Source of the DNA: Thermoanaerobacter sp.
Lineage (GTDB): Bacteria; Bacillota; Thermoanaerobacteria; Thermoanaerobacterales; Thermoanaerobacteraceae
Direction of reading: 5' to 3'
Assembly (NCBI GenBank): GCA_014896455.1
Contig: JADBKJ010000014.1
Coordinates: 1-39,575, forward strand
DNA: 39,575 nucleotides
Shown: piece after piece, positions 24,544-32,348 of the stretch
Numbering within the stretch: position 1 is the stretch's first letter
How the letters are laid out: every line of letters starts with the position of its first letter
Made by a program: the position numbers and the translations under genes
Notes under the pieces: generated by a model
What the model saw: the letters and a program-made list of their open reading frames with translations, nothing else
What the model was told of the DNA's origin: nothing
The model's database searches: none

Positions 24544-24813
24544 GTGGTGGCAGATAGGTCAACCCTTGATGAAATAAAAAAACAATTGGATAAGCATATA
24601 GGTGCTCGAGTTCGCCTTAAAACAAATGGTGGAAGAAAAAAGACCATAATAAAAGAGGGATTATTAGAAAAGACATATCCGAGCATTTTTATTGTGGTAT
24701 TAGATGGACAAGGAGCGACCCGGAGGGTTTCTTACAGTTATTCAGATATTTTAACAGATACAGTAGAGCTAACCGTGATGGAAGGAAATAAAAAAATCCA
24801 GTGTCTCCAATGA
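24544..24813 (+). CDS. veg: Veg protein
   Basis: The protein has 89 residues. It matches Veg: STLDEIKKQLDKHIGARVRL, KTNGGRKKTIIKEGLLEKTY, PSIFIVVLD, RRVSYSYSDILTDTVELT. Veg proteins are small and abundant and are linked to biofilm control and spore outgrowth. The frame extends to an ATG at 24487, but that codon lies inside the P2 promoter. GTG 24544, seven bases after AAGGAG, is the likely start. Confidence 0.92.
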   Translation: MVADRSTLDEIKKQLDKHIGARVRLKTNGGRKKTIIKEGLLEKTYPSIFIVVLDGQGATRRVSYSYSDILTDTVELTVMEGNKKIQCLQ

Positions 24814-24839
24814 CCGAAAATATTCGGTCTTATTTTTTT
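24812..24839 (+). terminator. terminator after veg
   Basis: GACCGAA-AATA-TTCGGTC followed by TTATTTTTTT, overlapping the veg stop codon. Confidence 0.93.
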
Positions 24840-24919
24840 GGCATAATTCTACCTCAATAACTATATATTATATTAGCATATCTTATTGCGAAGGACAATT
24901 ATTTTGAGGAGGTAGAAGC

Positions 24920-26446
24920 ATGCCGCAAGTGTATAAAGATATTTTAGAGTTTGAGTCTGTATCAGGTACATATGATACTCAACTTCTGGTAGAGAGTGAC
25001 ATAATTGTTCCTGAGAATGAACCGGACGTGCTGGTACTTTTGGCATTAAATCCTCGGACATATATTAATGAAGTTTTTGTGACAGAAGGGAAAATTCAGT
25101 TTGAAGGTAAACTAACATTAGATATTTTGTATTTAGGCGAAAAAAATGGAGAGCTTGAAAGGATTGAAAAAGAAATTGACTATTCCCATGTCATTGAGGA
25201 TGAAGGCATTGATAAGAGAAGCAGATGCATGTTAGTTGCAAATATTGAAAATGTTGACTACAAGTTGGTAAACAGTAGGAAAATAAGTATGAGAGCTGTA
25301 ATAAAGATACAATGCAGGTTAGTAGTATCTGATAAAAAAGAAGTAGTAATAGGAGCTGAAGATTCGATGAAAGTGGAATCTCTAAAGAAAAATGTGAAGT
25401 TAATGCATACGGTAGGGCAAAATAGTGTAGAAGTCTTTGTAAAAGATAAAATAAAAGTTCCCGAGGGGGAAGCCCCTATTCAAAAAGTTGTAAAAACAGA
25501 TGTGGCAGTAAAACCGGAGGAGATTAAAGTCACTGATAACAAAGTAATAGTTGAAGGAAGTGTACAATGTAATATTTTATATATTTCCCAGGGAGGAGAA
25601 TTTGGAAATTTAGAAACAGATTTAAATTATGCAAATTTTATAGATATTCCTGGGGCTTTAAGTTATATGTCTGCTAAAACTCATGAGGAAGTCATGGACG
25701 TAGTTACAACTGTAGTGGAGGATGAAAAGGGAGAAAATACTATTTTAGATATAGAAGTCACAATAAGAGTAAAAGTTCAAGTGCTGGAGACGGAGGATAG
25801 AGAGCTTCCTGTTGATGCCTATGGTACAAAAGTTTATATTCAACCCATAAAAGAAAATTTAACTGTTATAGAGAAATTAGAATCTTTTAAATCTCAATTT
25901 GTAGTCAAAACTAATGTAGAATTACCTTCTCTCTTAAAAAGATTTATAGATGTTGTGGTTATTCCTGTTATATCTGATTACAGTGTAGATGTAGATAAAT
26001 TGGTTTTAGAAGGAATATTAGATTATACTATTTTATATTTGTCTGAAGAAGGTAATGTAAAGTCTTATAGGGATGAATATCCTTTTAAGACTTTTGTTGA
26101 GATAAGTCAAGTTAAAGGACCTATGTTGGTTAATATAAAAATTTCTCATGTTTCCTATGAAATAATAGCTATGAAAGAAATTGAGTTAAAGTTTGCAATT
26201 GACAATGCTGTTGATTTACTTGCAGAGAAGGAAATAGAGGTTATTGTAGACCTTAAGGAAATCGAAGTTCCAAGAGAAATCGATAATAAACACAGCATTG
26301 TTATCTACATGTTGCAAAAAGATGAAACCCTATGGGATATTGCTAAAAGATACAGGGTGAGCCTTGAAGAATTAATTTCTGCCAATGATTTAGAAGAAGA
26401 AAAAGTTTCAGAGGGAATGAAATTAATAATACCTATGGAAGAATGA
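24920..26446 (+). CDS. sipL: SipL-like spore-coat morphogenetic protein (DUF3794 repeats + LysM)
   Basis: The protein has 508 residues with an N-terminal region and repeated DUF3794 modules (for example FEGKLTLDILYL, VEGSVQCNILYI and LEGILDYTILYL, spaced about 150-180 residues). A C-terminal LysM domain (about 460-506) reads YMLQKDETLWDIAKRYRVSL then EELISANDL...GMKLIIPM. This architecture is that of C. difficile SipL, which binds SpoIVA and tethers the coat to the forespore membrane. GAGGAGGTAGAAGC precedes ATG 24920. A CATAnnnTA motif (24877-24885) could be a mother-cell -10 box. The gene ends at a terminator stem that has been duplicated around a 263-bp repeat element. Confidence 0.85.
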   Translation: MPQVYKDILEFESVSGTYDTQLLVESDIIVPENEPDVLVLLALNPRTYINEVFVTEGKIQFEGKLTLDILYLGEKNGELERIEKEIDYSHVIEDEGIDKRSRCMLVANIENVDYKLVNSRKISMRAVIKIQCRLVVSDKKEVVIGAEDSMKVESLKKNVKLMHTVGQNSVEVFVKDKIKVPEGEAPIQKVVKTDVAVKPEEIKVTDNKVIVEGSVQCNILYISQGGEFGNLETDLNYANFIDIPGALSYMSAKTHEEVMDVVTTVVEDEKGENTILDIEVTIRVKVQVLETEDRELPVDAYGTKVYIQPIKENLTVIEKLESFKSQFVVKTNVELPSLLKRFIDVVVIPVISDYSVDVDKLVLEGILDYTILYLSEEGNVKSYRDEYPFKTFVEISQVKGPMLVNIKISHVSYEIIAMKEIELKFAIDNAVDLLAEKEIEVIVDLKEIEVPREIDNKHSIVIYMLQKDETLWDIAKRYRVSLEELISANDLEEEKVSEGMKLIIPMEE

Positions 26447-26447
26447 T

Positions 26448-26463
26448 ACGCAGGAGACTGCGT
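26448..26463 (+). repeat. left copy of duplicated terminator stem (target duplication, copy 1)
   Basis: ACGCAGGAGACTGCGT, a 6-bp stem with a GAGA tetraloop, lies immediately after the sipL stop. It is identical to 26727-26742 but lacks the T run. The repeat element begins at the next base. Confidence 0.85.
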
Positions 26464-26726
26464 CAGACTGTAGACAAACTTTCGTAAAGGAGATATTTTG
26501 CAATCGGTGCGACTTGTGACAAAGCGGCAACAAAACTTAGCGAGACCAAGGGTGGAGGCAGGGCCGTAGCCACGGATGGCGGAGGCGGGCACTAAGACAG
26601 GGATGTCGAATGTGCCCGGTACCCTGCCGGAACCCGAAGGTCGAGTTTAGTTTTGTCGCTTTGGAACATCGGAGTGACGATGCAAAATATCTCCTTTGAA
26701 TATTTTTTAACTTTGTCAACAAACTG
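26464..26726 (+). repeat. 263-bp palindromic interspersed element, copy 1
   Basis: The ends form imperfect terminal inverted repeats: CAGACTGTAGACAAA versus CAGTTTGTTGACAAA in reverse complement. Inside each end, AAAGGAGATATTTTGCA is inverted exactly. The centre is more G+C-rich than its surroundings and folds into nested stems: GGCAGGG/CCCTGCC (26557/26622), CGGGCAC/GTGCCCG (26586/26612) and GACA/TGTC (26596/26604). There is no plausible gene. It is flanked by identical 16-bp hairpins. Two further copies are at 29106 and 34199. It is probably a non-autonomous mobile element or a structured RNA; I do not recognise the family. Confidence 0.9.
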
Positions 26727-26751
26727 ACGCAGGAGACTGCGTATTTTTTTT
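26727..26751 (+). terminator. terminator of sipL, right copy of the duplicated stem
   Basis: ACGCAG-GAGA-CTGCGT followed by ATTTTTTTT. The stem repeats the one directly after the sipL stop codon. Confidence 0.9.
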
Positions 26752-26816
26752 ACAGAAAATTTATTGTATAATGTATATAACTATAATAATATTATTGAAA
26801 GAGCGTGGATGGAGAA

Positions 26817-27686
26817 ATGAAAAAAATCAAAGTAAAGGCCTATGCTAAAATCAATTTATCTTTAGATGTATTAGGAAAGAGAGAAGATGGATATCATGAA
26901 ATTTCTACAATAATGCAATCAATTGATTTGGCTGATATTTTGGAGTTTGAAAAAAGCGACGCAATCGAAATTTTGTGCGATAATCCAAAGGTGCCTGTAG
27001 GAGAAGACAATTTGATAGTAAAGGTTATTAACCTTTTGAAAGAAAAATACCAAAAAAAAGAAGGAATATTAGTCAGGCTTAATAAAAAAATTCCTTTAGC
27101 TGCCGGCCTTGCTGGGGGAAGTGCTGATGCTGCTGCTACAATTGTGGCGTTAGACAAATTATGGAATTTGAATATGTCAAAAGAAGAGAAAAAAGAAATT
27201 GCTTTGAAAGTCGGAACAGATGTTCCTTTTTGTCTGGAAGGTGGGACAAAGCTTGCGAAAGGCATAGGGGAAATATTTGAAAATTTAAAGGTTCCCTCTA
27301 TGAGTTTACTTCTTGTAAAACCTGATATTGAAATTTCCACAAAAGAAATTTATGATAGATGGGACAGAGTTAATTTTAAAAGTCACCATGCTACTTTTTT
27401 AGTTGCTCAGGCTATACAAGAAGGAAACATATACAAAATTGCAAAAAATATAAAAAACGATTTAGAATTGGTAACTTCTCGGCAATGTGAAGTTATTAAT
27501 CAAATAAAAGAGGAATTGCTTAAAAAAGGTGCGTTAGGATGTGTTATGTCAGGTAGTGGTCCCACTGTTTACGGAATTTTTGACGATTTAGAAAGACTTA
27601 AGAGAGCTTATGAGGATTTAAAAGAAGTTTACAGTTTTGTGTTTTTTTCAAAAACTATAGATAAGGGGTTAGAATTGTATGAATGA
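26817..27686 (+). CDS. ispE: 4-diphosphocytidyl-2-C-methyl-D-erythritol kinase
   Basis: This GHMP-family kinase of 289 residues belongs to the non-mevalonate isoprenoid pathway. Motifs are AYAKINLSLDVLGKREDGYH, the ATP loop PLAAGLAGGSADAAATI, GTDVPFCLEGG and MSGSGPTVYGIF. The frame begins at GTG 26805, but ATG 26817 gives the conserved start MKKIKVKAYAKINL. Its GGATGGAG site is close, so the exact start is uncertain. The stop overlaps the next gene's start by 8 bp. Confidence 0.94.
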   Translation: MKKIKVKAYAKINLSLDVLGKREDGYHEISTIMQSIDLADILEFEKSDAIEILCDNPKVPVGEDNLIVKVINLLKEKYQKKEGILVRLNKKIPLAAGLAGGSADAAATIVALDKLWNLNMSKEEKKEIALKVGTDVPFCLEGGTKLAKGIGEIFENLKVPSMSLLLVKPDIEISTKEIYDRWDRVNFKSHHATFLVAQAIQEGNIYKIAKNIKNDLELVTSRQCEVINQIKEELLKKGALGCVMSGSGPTVYGIFDDLERLKRAYEDLKEVYSFVFFSKTIDKGLELYE

Positions 27687-28356
27687 TTTTCTTCCATTGG
27701 AAAATTATAAACCGCTAAGAGATGTAGTTTTTGATTACATGAAAGATGCCATAATTACAGGCAAGTTAAAACCTGGAGAGAGACTTATGGAAGTTCAGCT
27801 GGCAGAAAAGCTGGGAGTAAGTCGGACTCCAGTGAGAGAGGCGATTAGAAAATTAGAACTTGAGGGGCTAGTTGTTATGGTTCCTCGAAAGGGAGCTTAT
27901 GTGGCAGATTTGGATGCAAAAGACCTTTTGAATGTTTTGGAAGTAAGAAGTTCGTTAGAAGGATTAGCTGCTTCCCTAGCTGCTGAAAGGATAACGGATG
28001 AAGAAATTGATAAATTAAAGAAAATTGTAAAGGAATTTCAAAAAAAGATAGAAGAAGGTGATAATGAAGGGCTAGTGAAGTTGGATAAAGAATTTCATGA
28101 TTTAATTTTTACTGCTTCAAGAAATGACAAATTAATTCAAATAATGAATAATTTACAAGAACATGTACACAGGTTTAGAGTCAGATATATAAACGAAGAG
28201 AAAAAAGCGAAAAAGATACATCAAGAGCATAAAAAAATTACAGAAGCTATCGAAGCAAGAGATACAGATGCTGCAAGAAGATGGGCAGAGAAGCATATAC
28301 GCAATTTCCAGACAGAGGTTGTTAAAGACATAAAGTATTTTAGTTACAAGGAGTGA
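27679..28356 (+). CDS. GntR-family transcriptional regulator, FadR/FCD subfamily
   Basis: The regulator has 225 residues. The N-terminal winged helix (about 10-75) has AIITGKLKPGERLMEVQLAE, KLGVSRTPVREAIRKLELEG and VPRKGAYVA. The C-terminal all-helical FCD domain (about 85-215) shows the metal/ligand motif residues: Asp in DKEFHDLIFTAS, then His of HVHRFR and HQEHKKITEAI. FCD regulators bind small carboxylates; the ligand is unknown. It is translationally coupled to ispE and followed by the NTP-transferase gene, whose ribosome site overlaps its stop. Confidence 0.9.
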   Translation: MNDFLPLENYKPLRDVVFDYMKDAIITGKLKPGERLMEVQLAEKLGVSRTPVREAIRKLELEGLVVMVPRKGAYVADLDAKDLLNVLEVRSSLEGLAASLAAERITDEEIDKLKKIVKEFQKKIEEGDNEGLVKLDKEFHDLIFTASRNDKLIQIMNNLQEHVHRFRVRYINEEKKAKKIHQEHKKITEAIEARDTDAARRWAEKHIRNFQTEVVKDIKYFSYKE

Positions 28357-28361
28357 TTTGC

Positions 28362-29129
28362 GTGAATGCCATAATTTTGGCCGGCAGTACTAAAGAGGAC
28401 AAATTGCCTGATAAAGCCTTTGTTAAAATAAATGAGAAGTATATGGTCTCTTATGTAATTGAGGCTTTAAGAGGTTGTGATAAAATAGATAAAATTGCAG
28501 TAGTGGGAGACCCTGAAAAACTTAAAAAAGTAGCAGGTATAGATGTTATCATTGAACAAGCTGACAATATAATGGACAATGTTTTGAAAGGAGTAAAGCC
28601 TTTTAAAAATGACAAAAGAGTCTTGATTCTTACTTGTGATATTCCTATGTTGACTAAAGAAGCTGTTTGCGATTTTATTGAAAAGTCAGAGGCTACAGGA
28701 GCGGACTTATGCTATCCTATCATAAGGAAGGAAGATAATTTAAAAAAGTTTCCTGAGGCTAAAAGGACTTATGCACGGGTGAAAGAAGGAGTTTTTACAG
28801 GTGGCAATATTTTTTATGTTAACCCTGGAATCATAGATAAATTAATAAAAGATGCGAAACAATTTATAGCTTACAGAAAAAAACCATGGAAATTAGGAAA
28901 ATTATTAGGAGGAAAGATATTATTTTTATTTTTAATAGGGAGACTTTCAATTTCTCATATTGAGAAAAAAGCACAAGAGTTATTTAACATAAAAGGAAAG
29001 GCTATCATATCTAAATATCCAGAAATAGGTAATGATGTTGATAAAGAAGAAGATGTAGTAATGGCAACTAAATATCTTAATGTAAAATGCGGAAAACCGC
29101 ATTTTCAGACTGTAGACAAACTTTCGTAA
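28362..29129 (+). CDS. MobA-like NTP-transferase domain protein
   Basis: The protein has 255 residues. The N-terminal nucleotide-binding motif (NAIILAGSTKEDKLPDKAFV), ILTCDIPMLTKEAV and GGNIFYVNP place it among MobA-like/NTP_transf_3 nucleotidyltransferases; its substrate is not clear. GTG 28362 is the likely start (AAGGAGTGA upstream). The last residues, QTVDKLS, and the stop codon come from the repeat element inserted at 29106. Without it the frame would read through the terminator stem to end in FIYFA. The C-terminal tail is therefore recent and element-derived. Confidence 0.78.
   Translation: MNAIILAGSTKEDKLPDKAFVKINEKYMVSYVIEALRGCDKIDKIAVVGDPEKLKKVAGIDVIIEQADNIMDNVLKGVKPFKNDKRVLILTCDIPMLTKEAVCDFIEKSEATGADLCYPIIRKEDNLKKFPEAKRTYARVKEGVFTGGNIFYVNPGIIDKLIKDAKQFIAYRKKPWKLGKLLGGKILFLFLIGRLSISHIEKKAQELFNIKGKAIISKYPEIGNDVDKEEDVVMATKYLNVKCGKPHFQTVDKLS
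29083..29105 (+). repeat. left copy of duplicated terminator stem (target duplication, copy 2)
   Basis: A 9-bp stem AAAATGCGG/CCGCATTTT with an AAAA loop lies inside the end of the NTP-transferase gene. It repeats 29369-29391 with one mismatch (loop GAAA there) and directly abuts the element. Confidence 0.85.
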
Positions 29130-29368
29130 AGGAGATATTTTGCAATCGGAGCGACTTGTGACAAAGCGGCAACAAAACTTAGCAAGACCGAGGGTGGAGG
29201 CAGGGCCGTAGCCACGGATGGCGGAGGCGGGCACTAAGACAAGGATGTCGAATGTGCCCGGTACCCTGCCGGAACCCGAAAGTCGAGCTTAGTTTTGTCG
29301 CTTTGGAACATCGGAGCGACGATGTAAAATATCTCCTTTGAATATTTTTTAACTTTGTCAACAAACTG
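29106..29368 (+). repeat. 263-bp palindromic interspersed element, copy 2
   Basis: Nearly identical to copy 1, with the same length, ends and stems and only scattered substitutions. It has the same orientation relative to the upstream gene. It donates the stop codon (TAA 29127-29129) to the upstream coding sequence and is flanked by 23-bp hairpin duplications. Confidence 0.9.
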
Positions 29369-29369
29369 T

Positions 29370-29397
29370 AAAATGCGGGAAACCGCATTTTTTTATT
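29370..29397 (+). terminator. terminator of the ispE-GntR-NTP-transferase operon
   Basis: AAAATGCGG-GAAA-CCGCATTTT followed by TTTATTTAT. It is the right copy of the stem duplicated around element copy 2. Confidence 0.88.
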
Positions 29398-29435
29398 TAT
29401 TTTGCATAAGATATAATAAGAAAAGGAGGATAAAT

Positions 29436-29640
29436 ATGGGAAAAAGAGTCAAAAGGAAAAAATACAGTTTATATGTTTGCTAATGTATTCATTGTAGGGA
29501 TTTATGAAGCTTTTATAGAGCCTAAATTTTTAGAGAGGAAAGGATTAGATAGGGACTCTAAGCTGTGTAAATGGATTGGATTGTTTTATATTTTTATTGG
29601 GATAGTTGCTATTATTTTACGAACCTTTTTTCCTATGTAA
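29436..29640 (+). pseudogene. small two-helix membrane protein gene with a +1 frameshift
   Basis: A strong ribosome site (AAAAGGAGGATAAAT) leads to ATG 29436, but this frame stops after 15 codons (MGKRVKRKKYSLYVC). The +1 frame continues from the A run at 29457-29462 and encodes NTVYMFANVFIVGIYEAFIE, then SKLCKWIGLFYIFIGIVAII, ending at TAA 29638. With one A fewer, a coherent 67-residue protein results: basic start, hydrophobic helix, charged linker, second hydrophobic helix. It resembles small clostridial CLC_0170-type membrane proteins, which is a tentative recall. The shift could be a real mutation, programmed, or a sequencing error. Confidence 0.6.
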
Positions 29641-29650
29641 GGAGGAGAAT

Positions 29651-31255
29651 ATGGGATTTTTTGATAAGATATTTGGCAAAAAAAACTATAAAAAAGAAGA
29701 AAAAAATGGTACACGAGCTTCAAATAGTCTTAAGGTAAATTTAGATTATATAAAAAATAAATTAAAAGATAGTGATGATGTAATATATAGAGATATTTGG
29801 GTGGGAGAAAACCAGCAGTATAACCTTGCAATTGTATTTATAGATGGGCTTGTGGACAAAGACCTCATAAATGACCATGTACTCCACTCTTTGCTTTTGG
29901 ATTCAAGACAAGCAGCCCCTTCTATTGAAAAGATAAAGAGAAATTTGTATGAGGTCATAAAGAAAGGGACTATAACAGGAGGAGACATAAAAGAGATTAC
30001 AGATTTAGACAAGTGTATTTTGTCAATTTTGAGTGGAGACACTGCTTTGCTTTTTGATGGCTCTCCTGAAATAGTCATCATTTCTAGTAAAGGATGGCAG
30101 ATGAGGTCAATTTCACCTCCCGAGGCAGAGACGGTTGTAAGAGGACCGAGAGAAGGGTTTACAGAGACAATAAGGGTTAACACTGCTCTTGTAAGGAGAT
30201 GGATTAGAGACCCAAAGTTAAAAATAAAGCAGATGCAGATTGGAGAAAGGACTCATACAGATGTAGCAGTGCTTTACATAGAAGATATTGTCGATAGGAA
30301 TGTTTTGAATAAAGTGATGAAAAGGCTCAAAAATATAAAAATAGACGGTATTTTTGAAAGCGGGTATATAGAACAATTGATTGAAGAAGATTGGCATTCA
30401 CCATTTCCTCAAGTTTTGAGTACAGAAAGGCCTGACAAGGTTGCAGCTTCTCTTTTAGAGGGAAGAGTGGCAATTTTGACAGATAATACTCCTTTTGCTC
30501 TCATAATACCTACTACTCTCGCTACTCTTTTTCAATCGCCTGAAGATTATTACGAAAGGTGGATGATATCTTCACTTTTAAGAATTTTGAGATTTCTTGC
30601 AGCAATCGTCGCATTAATTTCGCCTGCTGTTTACATAGCTTTTACAGCTTATCATCCAGGCCTTATACCGACTAAATTGACTTTATATGTTGCAGCAACA
30701 CGACAAGGTATGCCTTTTCCTGCCTTTTTTGAAGCTTTTATTATGGAAGCGACTTTTGAGCTTTTAAGAGAGGCAGGAGTTAGACTTCCCGTACCTATAG
30801 GGCAAACTATTGGCATTGTAGGTGGTCTTATTATAGGACAAGCTGCTGTCCAAGCGGGTATTGTAAGCCCATTGATGGTAATAGTGGTAGCCATTACAGC
30901 TGTAGCTTCTTTTGCAATACCCAGTTACAGCGCTGCTATTGCTTTTAGAATGCTAAGATTTATATTTATGAGTCTTGCAGCTGTTTTTGGTCTATATGGT
31001 ATAATGCTGGGCTTTATGGTAGTTTTAACACATTTGGTTGTTTTAAAAAGTTTTGGGGTTCCTTATCTTTCTCCTTTTGTGGAAATAGACCTAAGTGACC
31101 TTTCGGATACATTGATAAAAGCTCCTATAATGTACTTTAAAAATCGGCCAGAAATTTTAGATACTCCTGATAGAAAAAAGATGAAAGATTTAAGAGAAGA
31201 AAAAATAGAAAGCATAGAAGACGATAGGAGAATCAACAATGATAAAAAACAATGA
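29651..31255 (+). CDS. gerKA: GerA-family germinant receptor A subunit
   Basis: The protein has 534 residues from ATG 29651 (AAGGAGGAGAAT upstream); the frame opening at 29606 overlaps the preceding gene. A hydrophilic N-terminal half (about 1-290) has the GerA motifs SGDTALLFDGSPE, VVRGPREGFTETIRVNTALV, RRW and ERPDKVAASLLEGRVAI. It is followed by transmembrane segments with AIMEA-like and PVPIGQTIGIVGGLIIGQAA stretches. It sits in the spore inner membrane and senses nutrients. It is the first of three overlapping genes in A-B-C order. The clostridial gerK name is used at family level. Confidence 0.9.
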   Translation: MGFFDKIFGKKNYKKEEKNGTRASNSLKVNLDYIKNKLKDSDDVIYRDIWVGENQQYNLAIVFIDGLVDKDLINDHVLHSLLLDSRQAAPSIEKIKRNLYEVIKKGTITGGDIKEITDLDKCILSILSGDTALLFDGSPEIVIISSKGWQMRSISPPEAETVVRGPREGFTETIRVNTALVRRWIRDPKLKIKQMQIGERTHTDVAVLYIEDIVDRNVLNKVMKRLKNIKIDGIFESGYIEQLIEEDWHSPFPQVLSTERPDKVAASLLEGRVAILTDNTPFALIIPTTLATLFQSPEDYYERWMISSLLRILRFLAAIVALISPAVYIAFTAYHPGLIPTKLTLYVAATRQGMPFPAFFEAFIMEATFELLREAGVRLPVPIGQTIGIVGGLIIGQAAVQAGIVSPLMVIVVAITAVASFAIPSYSAAIAFRMLRFIFMSLAAVFGLYGIMLGFMVVLTHLVVLKSFGVPYLSPFVEIDLSDLSDTLIKAPIMYFKNRPEILDTPDRKKMKDLREEKIESIEDDRRINNDKKQ

Positions 31256-32348
31256 TAAAATCTCCGCAAATCAAGTATCAATATTGCTTTTCACTACTAT
31301 GGTAGGAGCTGGGATATTAAGTCTTCCTGCAGATGTTTCCAAAGAGGTAGGGCCTAATGGTCTTATAGCTATCTTGGGAGGAGGAATAGTTTCTCTTTTT
31401 TTTGCTAGGCTTATACTTTATCTATCTTCTAAATTTCCTACAGAAACTTTTGTCGAATATACCGGTAAACTTATAACAAGACCTATTTCTATTGTTATAA
31501 GTATTATACTTGTTTTTTACTTCACGATATTTGTAAGCCTTGATGTAAGGATTTTTGGGGAAGTTTTGAAAATATATCTTTTACCAAGTACCCCTATTGA
31601 AACGATAATTATTACAATGCTTTTTACTTCTGCCTATTTAGTGCGATATGGACTTGAGCCAATTGCACGAATGTCAGAAATTTTGTTTCCCATAATAGTG
31701 ATACCTCTTGTATTACTTTTTTTACCGACTTTAACTGATATAGATTTAAGCAATTTTCTTCCATTTATGAGGGTTTCATTAGTTAAGTTTTTTAAAGGAA
31801 TGCTTGTGACTACATATAGTTTTGTTGGTTTTGAGATATTGTATTTGCTTTTTCCATATATAATTAATACAGACAAATTGAAAAGAAGTGTCAATTCAGC
31901 AATAATCTCTACGATGTTGTTTTATATGTATATAACTTTTTTTGTAGTTGGCATATTTGGATACAAGGAAACAAGGGAACAGCTGTGGCCTTTTTTGACT
32001 CTCATTAAATCTATTAATTTTCCTGTGTTTTTTATTGAAAATGTAGAGGGAATTGTAATGGGAATATGGACATTCACCATTTTTACTTCTATTTATTCTT
32101 TTCACTATTTTGCTACTTTGGTTCTTTCAAAGCTTTTAAAGACCAGAGAACATTCTTATTTTGTATTGCCGGCAGTTCCTATAATGTATTCAATGGCTTT
32201 AATTCCCGATTCTATTGTGACAGTTTATAAATATGCGGGATATGTTTCCCAGTACATGTCAGTGTTTTTTATAGCTATATTGCCAATACTGCTGTATATC
32301 ATTTTAAAAGTTAAAAGATTAGGTGATAAAGATGAAGAGAAAACTTAA
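31239..32348 (+). CDS. gerKB: GerB-family germinant receptor B subunit
   Basis: This integral membrane protein of 369 residues has about ten hydrophobic segments and belongs to the amino-acid-permease-like GerB family (ISANQVSILLFTTMVGAGIL and SLPADVSKEVGPNGLIAILG). It forms the ligand-binding membrane subunit of the germinant receptor. It overlaps the A-subunit gene by 17 bp and the C-subunit gene by 17 bp, indicating coupled translation. Confidence 0.92.
   Translation: MIKNNDKISANQVSILLFTTMVGAGILSLPADVSKEVGPNGLIAILGGGIVSLFFARLILYLSSKFPTETFVEYTGKLITRPISIVISIILVFYFTIFVSLDVRIFGEVLKIYLLPSTPIETIIITMLFTSAYLVRYGLEPIARMSEILFPIIVIPLVLLFLPTLTDIDLSNFLPFMRVSLVKFFKGMLVTTYSFVGFEILYLLFPYIINTDKLKRSVNSAIISTMLFYMYITFFVVGIFGYKETREQLWPFLTLIKSINFPVFFIENVEGIVMGIWTFTIFTSIYSFHYFATLVLSKLLKTREHSYFVLPAVPIMYSMALIPDSIVTVYKYAGYVSQYMSVFFIAILPILLYIILKVKRLGDKDEEKT

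Noticed and set aside
26305..26592. Minus-strand open frame beginning MPASAIRGYGPASTLGLAKF, repeated at 28980-29234
   Set aside because: It is the reverse strand of the palindromic element shared by copies 1 and 2. It runs into unrelated flanking genes, is broken differently in copy 3 and has no ribosome site.
26464..26726. Group II (class C) intron or its remnant, because such introns insert after terminator stems
   Set aside because: No GTGYG-type 5' end, no recognisable domain V and no reverse transcriptase were seen. The stem duplication also does not fit group II insertion. The target preference is still worth remembering.
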